Origin: Papilionanthe hookeriana x Papilionanthe teres
Taxonomy: Eukaryota; Streptophyta; Magnoliopsida; Asparagales; Orchidaceae
Length of the DNA: 64,000 nt
NCBI GenBank assembly: GCA_022702705.1
Contig: CM040429.1
Span: forward strand, 8,830,034 to 8,894,033
Direction of reading: 5' to 3'
Shown here piece after piece: positions 34,101 to 44,487 of this stretch. Numbering within the stretch: the stretch's first letter is position 1; every line of letters begins with the position of its first letter. A program made the position numbers and the translations under genes. The notes under the pieces were generated by a model. That model was not told where the DNA came from. It did no database searches and was given only the letters and a program-made list of their open reading frames with translations.

Positions 34101-37100
34101 ATACGGAGGCATCCATCCTTAGATGATGATATTGATTTCAGGGTCTTAGATGATTATTCTACCTGCATGCCTGAGGAAAAAAACTAACAACAAGCCGGAC
34201 CTTCGGTGCAAGGAGAAGACTTTAGGACAAACGAGTACAACACTTTTGAACAAGAAAACATCGAGATGTTAAAGTTAAGAGAATATATTACTGATGCATT
34301 GGTGAATGCAATGACTGTATTTATGTAACATCACCTAGTTATTTGTAGTTGATGACTCATATTTCATCCTTATGTTTTCTTTGAATATATTTTTTTCAAA
34401 ATATTTGTACCAATCTATATTGAACATTTCTTTTTTGTGTACTAACAAACTTTAATTCTTAGTTATAAGACTGTTATATTTTTTTTAATAGCTGGAATGT
34501 TGTATCTACTAAATTTTTTTAATTAGAGCATTTATGTATTAAAATAATAGAAATATTAAGACAGTTGCGGGGGAAGATTTTATTCTTGTCCCCGAAACAT
34601 GATATTTGCAGATTACGACTTCTTCAGTTGGGTTGATGACACTGACGTGAATCCTCCAGACCGTAATCAGTCGAGAAGAGATGCAGAGATGGAGAGAAGA
34701 TTGTTCCAAAGACTTGATCAGTATTTCAAAACAAACATCATTCTAGACTTGCTGATTACCGCTGTTATCCTGATTATTATAGTCATTTGCTTCAAATAGC
34801 TTATCCTTTTTTTATATATTAGAGTATTTTAAACTGAAATGTCAATTTTTTTGGTAGTATAACATTTTTCTGTTATTCATTTCTGAATATTTTGAAAACT
34901 GCACTTATTTCAATTTATTACATATATAAAGGCAAAACAGTCTTTCTCATCAGAAACAGCAGCAGCACAACTGATCTTCCAAACAGACACATGCTTCTTC
35001 ATCAGCAACTTTCTGACAGATCCTGAAAAACTACTTCTCCAGGAAGCAACTTTACAACAACTTTTTGAAAAAGCAGCTGCCGCCCCAAACAAACCCTACT
35101 CGAGCAACAAACTTGATTAATGCTATGACTGAAAACAATAATCATTAATGCTATGATTTGAAGGCAGATATGGAGGTCCATCATGCGAGTAATCAAGAAA
35201 AAAATTAAAGAAATATTCAAGTAATCACTTACTGGGTTTGGGCGGTCCGCATAAAAGAGGACGACGCTTAAAATTTGCTCAACTAAAACTTCATCCTTCT
35301 GTTCATCAAACTGTCAAGCAGAGCAATAAAAAGCTAAAGCTTGGAACACAATTATGGCTTTGCACAAAGCTCAGATAATCATACAGTTTAAAACAAGTAA
35401 TCAAAAAACATTGCAAGCCACAAATATTAAATGGTTCTTACATGCAAAAAGCTGAAATATACTATATTAGGCCAGTAACGATGTTATGGTCAATGTTGGA
35501 GAACTTCGCAGGCTATGTACTGAATACAAAATGACTTTTTTTTGGATAATAATGTATATCGATGCTATCAAATATTCCTTGCAATATAGTAGTTTCTAAT
35601 GACAGTTTAAAAAACACAATTACATTAATTTTTATAAAAAAGCTGATCTATGTGTTGCAATCTCTAGCAGGTTACGTGAAACAAAAAACAGGACCACATC
35701 GGTTTTACCCTCTTCTCTAAAACTGGTCTCAAGACAAATGGTTTTAAACAAGAATAACAATAGATACTAAAGCTAGATCCAAAGCTTTCATGATTCACTA
35801 ACATCCATCTTACTGTTAAACCATCTTCTCAAAACAATCCAAATTGAGTTCACTGGTAGAGTTTAGTTCAAAGCAGCGTACTAAGCTGATAGAAGTCTAA
35901 GAAGATCATAAACATGAAACAAAATTAGACCCATTCGTAAAAATGTTCACCAACCATAGACTTAGGGCTTATTTGGGATCACTTTTGTTTTTTGTATTTC
36001 TGCTTTTAATATAAAAACATATTTATATAGTGCATTTTTTACATGTCTTTATATTTTCTATTAAAAAATAAGTTAGCATATTTTTAAAAATATGCAAAAT
36101 ATATAAAAATTATTTTGGGCATTTTTTTAAAATAAACATTTTATAAAATATCAAACATGTTTTATTTCAAATAAAAATATAAACAATAAATAAATAACAA
36201 TAAACAAAAGTAATCCTAAGCGGACTCGAAATAATTAGACAAAAACTCACCAGCTCGGGCACATATTCAATTGGTCCTTTCATCTTCAAACTCATGATCT
36301 TAAACTTGACATTGCTCTTTAACTGTAGTGGTTTCTCCTCATTCGCAGGATGCTCCACGAACTTGAAAACTAGTATTCACGATAAATGTGTGAGAAACTT
36401 CAATAAAATAAACTCTTAATTGATTTTGAGGAAAAACTAATTTCTTGTTGATTAAAAACGAATGAGAGATGAATTATGCAGGACATAACGGGCGACAAAA
36501 ATGAAACTATATAGGAATAGGATAAGTAAAAAAAATCACCAGTTGCTACAATGCTTTCTCCTGGAGACAGCGTACCGCCAGGAGGGCGCATGAAACAGCT
36601 CTTTGGTGCAGTTGTTTGGAACTGAAATTAAAACATCAGTCAAATTATGAAAATAATTAATTGCTCGTCATTTTTAAACCAAATAATTTTCAACTATCGA
36701 AAGCGAGACTAAACTTAATACTTTTGTGTGCCTTACAAATTAGAAGGCCAAGCATAAACTTCCAAGTAAGAAGATTCAAAATATGGAGACAAAAAAATTT
36801 AGTAAGTTACTATGATACCACAATAGTTCTTTAGAATGACACAAAATTTAGAAATGTAACACACCTTGAATACTACATGAGAGTTGCTAGTATTCTTTAT
36901 CCTAACAGCGCTTCTGACCTGCTTTCCAGGTTCATCTTCACCGAAGAGAAAAAAAAAACATATATAAATTAGACATAGGACATAAACAATAACTCTATAA
37001 TTGCAAATCTGCTGAATTATGTGCTTCTGACATAACATTAATAAAGCAGATCTAGAAGCAGAAAAACAGGGCTTAATCTGAATATTTTGGTCAACCAATT

Positions 37101-39290
37101 TTCACAAGTCAGAATGCACAATGGATTAATAAAAGAAAGTAAAACATTAAATAAACTCAATTCACCAGATGGTCACGTCACAAGATTATAAGCCACTAGA
37201 CAAAATAGCTTCAGATGCATTAGGCTAATATCATCAATAAGAGAAAACTAAATAATCTATTTTTCCTTTAAAAGCTAATAGAAACAAATTAAAATTAAGG
37301 GGAAAAAAATCCTACTATAATCTTCTTGAATCAATCAAACTGAGAAACAAAACAGTGCTTTAGCTTTTCAAAAGTAAGCATATAAACTAAATTAAAATAA
37401 ATGAAGCGAAATCAACTGCATGGAGCTAGAAGAATTGTTTAAGAGTGAAATTTTGCAGTAAATCGATGTAGACTGAAATAGTCGAACCTTTCAAAAGAGA
37501 ATAACATCAAGGCATCATCCTCACCCAAAAGATAAGGAAGAATAAGTAAATAAAATTGTTAGCTACTGGTGGCCGTTGGCCAACCAAATTACACAATTAA
37601 TACTTACAAGTTTTCAACAAAATTAAAATTATATTCTTGTACTCCACAAGAACAGCATGTGGTTGGGTTGCCAATTTGGCTTTTGCAAGTATGAGCTAAA
37701 GACAACTAATTTCTGCTGGAACAAATAAAGCATATGGCCATCCTGCATTATGCTCATCAGTATTAGTTTTATCCCAACTATCTTATATCAATTTTATGAA
37801 AACTTACTCGTCATTCAAAGCAACTAAGTACCAAATGGGGTCTTAAACCTAATTTACACAAATCATTTTGAACATCTTTTACATGTTATCTTTCGTCTGC
37901 TATTGTAGAGCGAATAAATATGAGATTTCCAACATTTATGCATGAAGAATTAACTTGGGTAGAAAAAAGAAAACATGAAAAACTGAGCAACATGAACAAT
38001 CATCGAATAGCAACTTTACATTTTTGCCAAACTATATTCAATTAACCATCCTCTAATTTACACAAATCTCTATGCCCGAACAAATCTCGAAGTGCTTCAA
38101 ACAAGGTCATTACACAAAACTATTAATTCCATAGTAGAGAGGCCCTTCTATGCAATTTTCACACCCCGTTTACCTTTAACTTCTTTATCTTGTATAAATG
38201 CCCCCTTGGCTTGCCTGATAGCAAGTCTATGTTGGCTGAGGTGACAATGATAATTGGAGGCTTTGCTCTACTACGCCAATAGCAAAATGTAAAGGAAAAA
38301 AAAAAACATATGGGTGTATGCCATGTCAAATATGGTGGGTGGCTTCATGGTGTGTTACTATTCCTATGGAACAACTATTGAATTATCATCAATGTATATA
38401 ATTAATTGGAAATTAGTTTCTCTTTGCATAGCACCTCATCAAACGGTGTGCTCATAAAATTAATCTCCAGGAATTACGGCTGGATCAGCTCCCCTTGCAT
38501 GCCACCTCACCAATTCCATCATTTGACCATATTTATATAATCCTCCACATTACTAGTGAGAACAACATATGTAATTTTATCAAAACTACAATCTATTATT
38601 AGCATCTTATAGTATTTGTATACACACATAGTCCATGGATGTATGAGTAGCATCATATTTCACAAAAACTGACAGTTTCACATTTAATTGCTTCAAAAAA
38701 AAATGGGTTTAGAGCATAAGAACTCAAAATTGTTTTCCTAACGACTTCCATTTTTGTAATCCTGACATACAATCACAAGCTATCACAGTAAAGGCAAAAA
38801 ATCACAAGGCTGTAGCTCTAACAATAACAGGCTTTAAAGAGCTGCAATTTATGCAGAATTTAAGCACTAAAATGATATCCAGAAACCTACAATTACAAAC
38901 TATTAAAACCTACACAACCCTAAGGAGGGGCAGTTGTCGTTGACACCACCTGTCCACTTAATTTAATCAAATGCACGATGGACAGCCTAATCAGACAACC
39001 CAATTTCCCCCAAAAACAGCAAAACAAAAATACCTCCCCATTATATATATCAAAACCAAAAGTGGATAAAAAGAGTAATCAAGATAAAACAACTTAAAGA
39101 AGCAGAACTCACATGGGAAGTAGAGCTTGGAAGAAGGATCGAGCTGTAGGCAGCGCTTCGCCGGAAAAAACGTTCTCGCGAAAGCGGTAACCCTGCCACA
39201 GCCCACCAGCACCGGCTTATCCTGCGTATTCGCCGTCTCCACCGAAGAGCAAGTGGACGAACAGAGCGAGCCGGATTTCCAGAAGGCCAT
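28128..39290 (-). CDS. Vesicle-associated protein 4-type (MSP-domain) protein, 7 exons
   Basis: Exons on the minus strand: 39290-39113, 36935-36865, 36621-36540, 36369-36251, 35310-35233, 28624-28505 and 28187-28128. All junctions are GT-AG and all phases agree, giving 235 residues. The product matches plant VAP4-class proteins (VAP4-1/MAMI, VAP4-2, VAP4-3). The MSP domain runs from LQLDPSSKLYFPYEPGK (about 48-64) through RIKNTSNSHVVFKFQTTAPK, SCFMRPPGGTLSPGES and KIMSLKMKGP. The class-specific C-terminal tail contains QLAEADAALEARKKP, GEGLVIDEWKERREKYLARQ and the end NSL. VAP proteins bind FFAT-type motifs at ER contact sites; the VAP4 class has no C-terminal membrane anchor, and none is seen here. 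ATG 39290 is the first after an in-frame stop. The N-terminal ~45 residues are Cys/Ser/Thr-rich and variable. Intron 5 (28625-35232, 6.6 kb) carries a 5.3-kb transposon and two MITE copies lie in or beside introns 5 and 6, yet the reading frame is intact. Confidence 0.95.
28245..28459. mobile_element. Long-TIR MITE copy with 9-bp TSD
   Basis: The element is flanked by ATAGATAAA (28236-28244) and AAAGATAAA (28460-28468), an 8/9 duplication. The left arm is shortened (AGGACTTATTTTACATATC); the right arm ends ATGAAAATCTTCC. It lies in VAP4 intron 6, next to the last exons. Confidence 0.75.
28854..29102. mobile_element. Long-TIR MITE, full-length copy with 9-bp TSD
   Basis: It starts GGGGCATTTACATGCGTACC and ends GGTATGAATGTAAATCTTCC. 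The flanks TTTTTCTGT (28845-28853) and TTTTTCTTT (29103-29111) agree at 8 of 9 positions. At 249 bp it is among the best-preserved copies. It lies in VAP4 intron 5. Confidence 0.82.
30085..31380. repeat. Large inverted repeat with an extra direct copy
   Basis: The arm 30085-30415 contains CTTTTATAAATAAAATTACA, TTTGCTGCACATTTGAAG and GATAGATATATGAGCATTGA. It pairs with the reverse complement of 31127-31380 (CTTTTATAAACAAAATTACA, TTTGCTACACATTTGAAT, GATAGATACATGAGCATTAA). A second, direct copy of the first part lies at about 30415-30560. The spacer is about 700 bp. Transcribed, it could fold into a ~250-bp imperfect duplex. Confidence 0.85.
31930..32330 (+). pseudogene. PIF/Harbinger ORF1 relic (MYB/SANT-like)
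   Basis: Across frameshifts and stops the translation reads DQFKD.KFWNELKRGATGLGWD, then PIRKTVDAPEEWWQEKIS, then ILPNAKKFRLAGIDPKLE and KLETVFLGVVATGG. This is the characteristic block of the plant MYB/SANT-like proteins encoded by ORF1 of PIF/Harbinger elements (also annotated as L10-interacting MYB-domain-like). ORF1 assists nuclear import and DNA binding of the transposase in active relatives. At least two stops and two frame changes show it is dead. Confidence 0.85.
33022..34330 (+). pseudogene. PIF/Harbinger DDE transposase relic (HARBI1-like)
   Basis: Recognisable blocks in order: IHSMLRMSKVIFCDLFDELQ (about 33130-33190); PTLHRDDQQVF (about 33286) where HFQHSGETISR is expected; a TPREIRSDLRYN block (about 33391); INGTHVDASVGNAENIVYIG (about 33531); CDFNMCFTFVMADWEVGAHD (about 33633); MRYHLPDFERNSQVNRERNE (about 33885); ELFNKIHYSLCSVIERAFGV (about 33945); and a KQVKIVVAATALYNFIRRHP tail. 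The first catalytic Asp of the IDGTH motif is Asn here, while the Glu of VIERAFG is kept. Several frameshifts break the frame. It is non-functional as it stands. Confidence 0.92.
34599..34799 (+). CDS. Small intact ORF with C-terminal membrane segment, in the PIF element
   Basis: A 66-residue frame lies about 270 bp after the transposase relic and in the same orientation. It has an acidic/aromatic start (MIFADYDFFSWVDDTDVNPP), an Arg/Glu-rich middle (RRDAEMERRLFQRLDQYFK, about 26-44) and one strong hydrophobic helix at about 47-65 (ILDLLITAVILIIIVICF) ending in Lys. That is the layout of a tail-anchored single-pass protein. I do not recognise a family. Standard PIF/Harbinger elements have two ORFs, so this could be an extra transposon gene, a captured host fragment, or chance. 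It is striking that it is unbroken while both neighbours are broken, but 66 codons can survive by chance. Confidence 0.4.
   Translation: MIFADYDFFSWVDDTDVNPPDRNQSRRDAEMERRLFQRLDQYFKTNIILDLLITAVILIIIVICFK
35967..36226. mobile_element. MITE in VAP4 intron 4
   Basis: The left end GCTTATTTGGGATCACTTTTG and the right end, reverse-complemented, GCTTAGGATTACTTTTGTTT, form an imperfect terminal inverted repeat around an AT-rich interior. Total length is about 260 bp. No clear target duplication was found. A related left end, GTTTATTTGGGATCATTTTT, occurs at 46687. Confidence 0.7.
36936..39112 (-). other. VAP4 intron 1
   Basis: A 2.2-kb AT-rich intron between exon 1 (donor GTGAGT at 39112-39107) and exon 2 (AG acceptor at 36937-36936). 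I see no other gene or identifiable repeat. The ORF at 36799-37098 simply reads through exon 2 in a shadow extension. Confidence 0.7.
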
Positions 39291-39620
39291 CAAGAAAAAA
39301 GCACCAAGCTTTGGCTGTTACAGCGGCGGTGGTTTTGACACCCCACCTCTTCTCAATCCATGTAGCTACGGGAGCCACTCCGTGGGATCAAGTCCCTCTC
39401 CCTCTCTCTGCTTCAGTTGGTGAGTGGAGAAAGACGGAAAGTAACGGAAAGGAACATGGAAGGTAGGACGAGGACAGCTCGGATCTTTAAGGACGGATTT
39501 AGCTCAATTTCAAATACGCGGTTCAGGTCCGGCTGCGTTGTCCTGAAAATAGCTGCCGCTCTCCGGTTCAATTTTCGATTCGGCCCGGTTCACGCTAACC
39601 TGGCCGGACCAGGCCGGTAA
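39291..39620 (-). promoter_or_regulatory. 5'UTR and promoter region of the VAP4-type gene
   Basis: GC-rich compared with its surroundings. Read on the minus strand, CT-repeats (GAGAGAGGGAGAGGGACTTG and CTTTCTCC words) lie about 60-130 bp before the ATG, as in many plant leaders. An in-frame TAA lies a few codons upstream of the ATG. Plus-strand ORFs at 39127-39620 are antisense shadows. Confidence 0.5.
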
Positions 39621-39881
39621 CATCACCGCGGTTCGTTTGTCGGTTGTTTATGTCATGGGGCCGCGCAAGGTTGCGCCTTGTTGGCTATATGCCAAGTCCA
39701 TGGGCCCACATGAAGGCCGACAATATTGGTGAAACTCATTTAACATAATTTTTTAATGGTTTTATTTAAAAAATATATATTTGTTAAAATTAAATTTGAT
39801 TATTACATAAATTTGTGTGATGAGAAATCCATTTCTATAATTAGGTTTAATCAAAACTAATAATTATTTCAAAATAATTAT

Positions 39882-41946
39882 TGTTCAGTGCAAGAAGACT
39901 TGTGATGGTTAGGGCTGTCGAAAAAGCTCGTTGTTCGCGAACAGTTCGTGTTCGGTTCGTCAAGAAGTTCGTGTTTGATTCGTTCGATAAGCAAACGAGA
40001 CGAACACGAACAAACTTTTTCGTTCGGTTTGTTAAACGAACCAAACACGAACAATTATGTGTTTGTTCGTGTTCGGTTCGTTATTATTCGAAATATAAAA
40101 TAATTTAAAATTATTATATATAAAAATTTTATGATATTTTAAAAATAATTATATATTATAAAAAATTAGCATATTTTAAATAATTAAATTTTTATAAATT
40201 ATAATGTATGATAAATGATTAATAACAATAATAATATTATAGTATTAATTATATTAATATAAATATTATAGTATTATAATTAATATACTATACTATATAT
40301 TAAAATAAAATCCTAAACAAAACCCTAAAGGTCTTATTCGGTTTGCTTCATTTTGAGAAAGTGTGGGTTACCTGATGTGTAGGAATACCTGAACAATTTG
40401 CTTCATTTCGAGGAAGTATGCTATTAAAGCTAGGGTTGTAAAAAAAGCTCGTTGTTCGTGAACAGTTCGTGTTCGGTTTGCCAGGAAGTTCGTGTTCGAT
40501 TTGTTCGATAAGCAAACGAGACAAACACGAACAATTTTTTTCGTTCGGTTTGTTAAACAAACCAAACACGAACAGTGATGTGTTCAAACATTTGGAACAC
40601 GAATACTAGCTCAGTTCATTCGTGTTCGGTTCGTTTACACCCCTAGAGATGGTAGAGTAATTATTTAGTGTATTAGCATTGTACGAAAATTCAACGTATG
40701 CAAATCATAATGGGTAGATAAACCTGAAATTTTATGTGGAAAATCCGATAAGTTAAAATCATGGAAGATAGCCCACTAAAAACAATCAAATATAAAGTTG
40801 TGAGGACAAGTATAGATCATTGTCCCACAGATGTGAAAGAGTTATAAACCTGTGATTTTCATCGGTGATTGAGTTTGTGGACATTCTGAAAGTAATTAGA
40901 GTTAGCATTTTATAGCTCTCTTATCGCGTGATGTTAATAGTTATCAGATAGATCGCCTTTTCAAGAAATGTGAGTCAAAGTTGACGACGGAGATAAATTT
41001 ATTAGAGATGCACATTGTCATGTCTCCTTTGGAAGCAATAAATTGGACCTTCGCAGAAAAGATCTTATAAGACATTGATCTGTAAGTTTTTTTTTTCACT
41101 CAAAATGATCAAGAATTTTGTGAGAAATGGGGGAAACCGCAACAGCTGTCTACTGTTCTCGCGATTATCAAAGATGAGATACACAAATGATGAGCCTATA
41201 TGTCAGGATTTATATCACAACTAGATGAACAATCTCAGAGTTCTAGGGTGAAGTTCACCGAGAGAAGTGAAACTTTGAAGCCCAAACCTAAAAGAAGTGA
41301 AACATGGAATTCAATAGATTTACAACTTTGCCTGAAAGCGCTGCCATTTAAACCACCTAATCACATTGAAAACCATGCATGACCAATCTCGACAATGCGA
41401 GATAGTAGATTGTTATTTATTATAAGTAATATGTCTTACGACTTGATTATAAATCATGTTCCATAAGTATGTATGGTATGCATAATATCCTCCGACTAAT
41501 ATGAACATATTTTGAAATTTCAAATTTAAATGTTTTATGTCTCACCATAAATAATTCTCATAATCATCTGATCGGGCAACATAGCTGATCCCCCTTGTTC
41601 ACAGTGGGTTGTTCATTGATCCGACAGCATTTATGGCCTCAAAATTACACGAGCTTATGCTCATTAAGTTCATCTCATATAGATGCTCGACTTTACTATA
41701 AGTATGATAAATTTGAAGTTTTGATCATTCAATTAACTATCTGAAGTCTTCAAAAGTACTTTAATGACTTGATCTGGACTCGATTGGATTAAATATCATT
41801 AGGTTCACCCTGTCAAGACGGCCGACTTTATTATAACATGGTAAAATCAGAGCCATGAATTGTTTTGAATCTAAATCTGAAAGATTTATTATTACAAAAA
41901 ATGCATCGAGATTCATATAGCTGATAAATATTTATTAACGACACAT

Positions 41947-41948
<2 letters not shown>
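39882..41948 (-). mobile_element. Diverged LTR of the 16953 family, split by a hAT MITE
   Basis: The left end aligns base for base in spacing with the left end of the solo LTR (28 bp to the shared GGTAGAGT.ATTATTTAG). The right end, TTATTAACGACACATCA at 41932-41948, matches TATTAATGGTGCATCA there, preceded in both by CGAGATTC. Without the hAT insertion it is about 1.32 kb, roughly 1 kb shorter than the other copy, and the tandem-repeat arrays are missing. Direct flanks ATTAT and ATATA no longer match, perhaps because of the microsatellite growth at the right edge. Confidence 0.7.
39910..40645. mobile_element. hAT-type non-autonomous element with duplicated palindromic ends
   Basis: The termini TAGGGCTGT and ACACCCCTA form a short inverted repeat flanked by GTGATGGT (39902-39909) and GAGATGGT (40646-40653), a 7/8 duplication as expected for hAT. 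Two ~190-bp blocks (39910-40085 and 40431-40625) are about 85-90% alike and packed with GTTCGTGTTCGGTTCG and its complement, so each folds into hairpins. An AT-rich ~340-bp spacer separates them. The second block starts with its own TAGGGTTGTAAA end, suggesting internal duplication or nested insertion. It interrupts the LTR relic at 39882-41948. Confidence 0.82.

Positions 41949-42041
<93 letters not shown>
41949..42041. repeat. (AT)n microsatellite, ~46 units
   Basis: An uninterrupted AT dinucleotide run of about 93 bp starts exactly at the right edge of the LTR relic. The minus-strand ORF of IY repeats across it is an artefact. Confidence 0.97.
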
Positions 42042-42042
<1 letters not shown>

Positions 42043-43555
42043 CATTCATATCTTTAACATTAGATAAGAAAAATATCACTTTTAAATTTTTAAAAAGTAT
42101 GTAAATATATAAGAATTGTGTGGTATGTATCTAGATTTTCTGGTATTTTATTAACTAACTCGTGAATTGCCGACCTTAAACAAAGTATTGAATATTATAT
42201 CATTATTGAGAATATTTTATGATTACAATATCATAAATTATGTAATGCTCATTGGCACAATTAGGTATGAATATCAATAGTGATGAAATTCTAAATTTGA
42301 AAAAAGCGAAAAAACTCTATAACATGTATAAACATAAGAAAAAAAAATTAAAGAATAAACTTTTCATATTATACATAATAATATAGATTTTCTTCATCTT
42401 TATTTTTAGGACGTACTTAGTCAGGTAATCAATACTATTAAAAATAGCTGTGAAACTATTGAAAAATAATCTAACGTTGCAAAAAGTTACTGTGGCTATT
42501 ATAATTTTACTTTATTTTTTTTGAAAAAATCAAATTGAAGCTAGAAAGCTGCCACAACATCTAGCCAGGACTGGTGGAAAAACATTGATTTCAGCGACAG
42601 TTTTTTGAAAAAGTTACTAAAACGTAGTTTATTTAAACGGGCAAAACTGTGATGCTGTGCCGCCACCTCACGACTGCCCCAACCCTCAATCATATCAGAA
42701 ATACTGAGATCTGATAATAATTTTATAATGCACTTATTTAATAAGGAAATAAATATGATAAATATAAGAAAGTGAGGGCATCCAACATTAAAAATATAAG
42801 ACAATTATATACTTGGCACACTAATGATAAATGAATAAATGAGCCAAAATAGATGATATAATAATTTTAAAAAATAAACAGACATAAAATATACCACAAA
42901 CTAAATATTATAACATTTTCTGAAAAAATATTTTAAATAAAATTAATAATTAAATATATATTTAAATCCTTCAACCCACCAAAATGTACCCAACACAGCA
43001 TTTATTTATAAAATATGAATTTATTATGCATCATACCTAAATTTGGCTTCATCCAAAGGAGAAATCCAAAGTAAATTTGAATTGGAATCTTAATTTATTA
43101 TCATTTGTCACATACAAAATATCTTTCATTTCAGCTTTTGGTTCTAATAAATTTGGACATTTACATATCACCCCATAATTTGCTATATAATTACGTATCT
43201 AACACCTAAACTTTTATATTTACATTCATAACCTTCAAATTTGTGTGGGTGCATGTAATGATAATATATTTTAATATATTTTCGTGGCCTGTTATTAGAG
43301 CTTTCTATCTAAAGATAATATATTTTAATATCAAATGGGAGAATCATTGGCAACACTCCATTCTTTAATATTTAATAAAAAAATATTGCTATTGTGTCCT
43401 TTTCGTGATATGTTAGTAGGCAATCACTTTATCGATTGTAAGTCTCCTCAGGTCATAGCCGAATTTCTTGTTGGTGTAGTTACTTCATCATAAGACAGGT
43501 GATTCTCGAATATTTCTGCACACTGCGTCGTCTCCCAAACTTGACGGGAGTTAGC
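42042..43555. other. Intergenic with two half MITEs
   Basis: AT-rich. It holds a right-half fragment of the long-TIR MITE at about 42078-42140 (AAGAATTGTGTGGTATGTAT) and a left-half fragment at about 43155-43250 (GACATTTACATATCACCCC). No gene is seen; the ORF at 42541-42804 has no recognisable features. Confidence 0.45.
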
Positions 43556-43864
43556 TGTCACGCTCCCAAAAGAGCTCTTGAGAGGTGGGTAGCCCAGGAC
43601 TTACATACTTTTTTCAGCCCTACACCTAGTCGATGTGGGACTAAATGTCCTTGACATTCTTCTTCACCCAATCACGTGGCTCCCTCGTCACGAATTGGCT
43701 CAATCGAGGGCCAACACCGTGGAGAGTCCCATACTAGGTAGACGATCCTCTCCGATCTAGCTTGTCACACTCCCAAAAGATTTCTTAGAGAGGTGGGCGG
43801 CCGGGAATTATATCTTACTTTCGGCTCTCTACACTGCTAGATGTGGGACTAAATGTTCATGACA
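43556..43864. mobile_element. 309-bp TRIM-like element (two ~101-bp direct terminal repeats)
   Basis: Two direct repeats, 43556-43656 (101 bp) and 43763-43864 (102 bp), both begin TGTCAC(G/A)CTCCCAAAAGA and end in AAATGT..(T/A)TGACA. Each therefore has TG...CA termini with a TGTCA/TGACA inverted repeat. They enclose 106 bp. TAGC occurs immediately before the first (43552-43555) and after the second (43865-43868), a possible 4-bp target duplication. No tRNA-Met primer site is obvious after the first repeat. Because TAGCT also precedes the second repeat, a simple tandem duplication is an alternative. Confidence 0.6.
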
Positions 43865-43868
43865 TAGC

Positions 43869-44273
43869 GCTTAAGAGTTTATCGATAAAAATATAAATAT
43901 TATTAATTTTTTAAAAAATTTCCTAATTTTTTTAATTAATCAAAGTGAGTGGGCCCCAGTTTTATTTAAAAATAAGAATTTAAAATTGTTTTGATGTCTC
44001 TTTAAATATTTAGTCCCTTTCAAAACAAATTATATTAATAGATGAGAATTAAAAAAAAAAAGAAGATTTGATATAACAATTTCTCTGATGACATATTTTA
44101 TTTATATATATCTCTATCCAGACTACAGTAATATAAATTAATATAACAATACAGATATGGAGCTTTACATTAAAAATTGTCTTTGGGTAAATACAAATGT
44201 TACAGAAACAGAAGAGAAGCTTGCATTGAATATTAAAATCAGCAGTCCAGTTTCTGCTCTTTTAAGCTATCTA

Positions 44274-44337
<64 letters not shown>

Positions 44338-44487
44338 ATTTAGGACTGGATACTGTATGTCTCAAGGAAGAGTAATGTATTTGGTCATTATTGTCATTGG
44401 GTACTCAATTTATTCTATAGTATCATTGAGTTGTAACACATGTATTTTGATTTGTTTCTTTGTGGAATTTTAAGTATAAATGAACTT
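43869..44487. other. AT-rich spacer with (AT)n microsatellite
   Basis: It contains an (AT)n run at 44276-44335 and otherwise featureless AT-rich sequence. Confidence 0.5.
44276..44335. repeat. (AT)n microsatellite
   Basis: About 30 uninterrupted AT units preceded by CTATCTAT. Confidence 0.97.

Larger units (their letters stand above)
29781..35096 (+). mobile_element. PIF/Harbinger transposon (inactivated) in VAP4 intron 5
   Basis: The left end GGGCCCTTTGGGACCC follows TAA; the right end, reverse-complemented, GGGTTTGTTTGGGGC, is next to TAC. These fit the GGG..TTTGGG termini and 3-bp TWA target preference of PIF/Harbinger, with decay. The interior holds, in plus orientation, an ORF1-type MYB/SANT-like relic (31930-32330), the DDE transposase relic (33022-34330) and a small intact ORF (34599-34799). 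A long inverted repeat occupies 30085-31380. It is antisense to the host gene. Exact termini are approximate. Confidence 0.75.

Noticed and set aside
39881..40587. Arg/Thr/Asn-rich ORFs on both strands
   Set aside because: They arise from GTTCG palindromes of the hAT element and are open on both strands for that reason.
41831..42079. ORF of IY repeats (minus strand)
   Set aside because: Translation of an (AT)n microsatellite.
43556..43864. Cassandra-type TRIM with 5S rRNA promoter
   Set aside because: A GATGTGGGACTAA word is suggestive, but no 5S rRNA-like A-box/C-box sequence is present.
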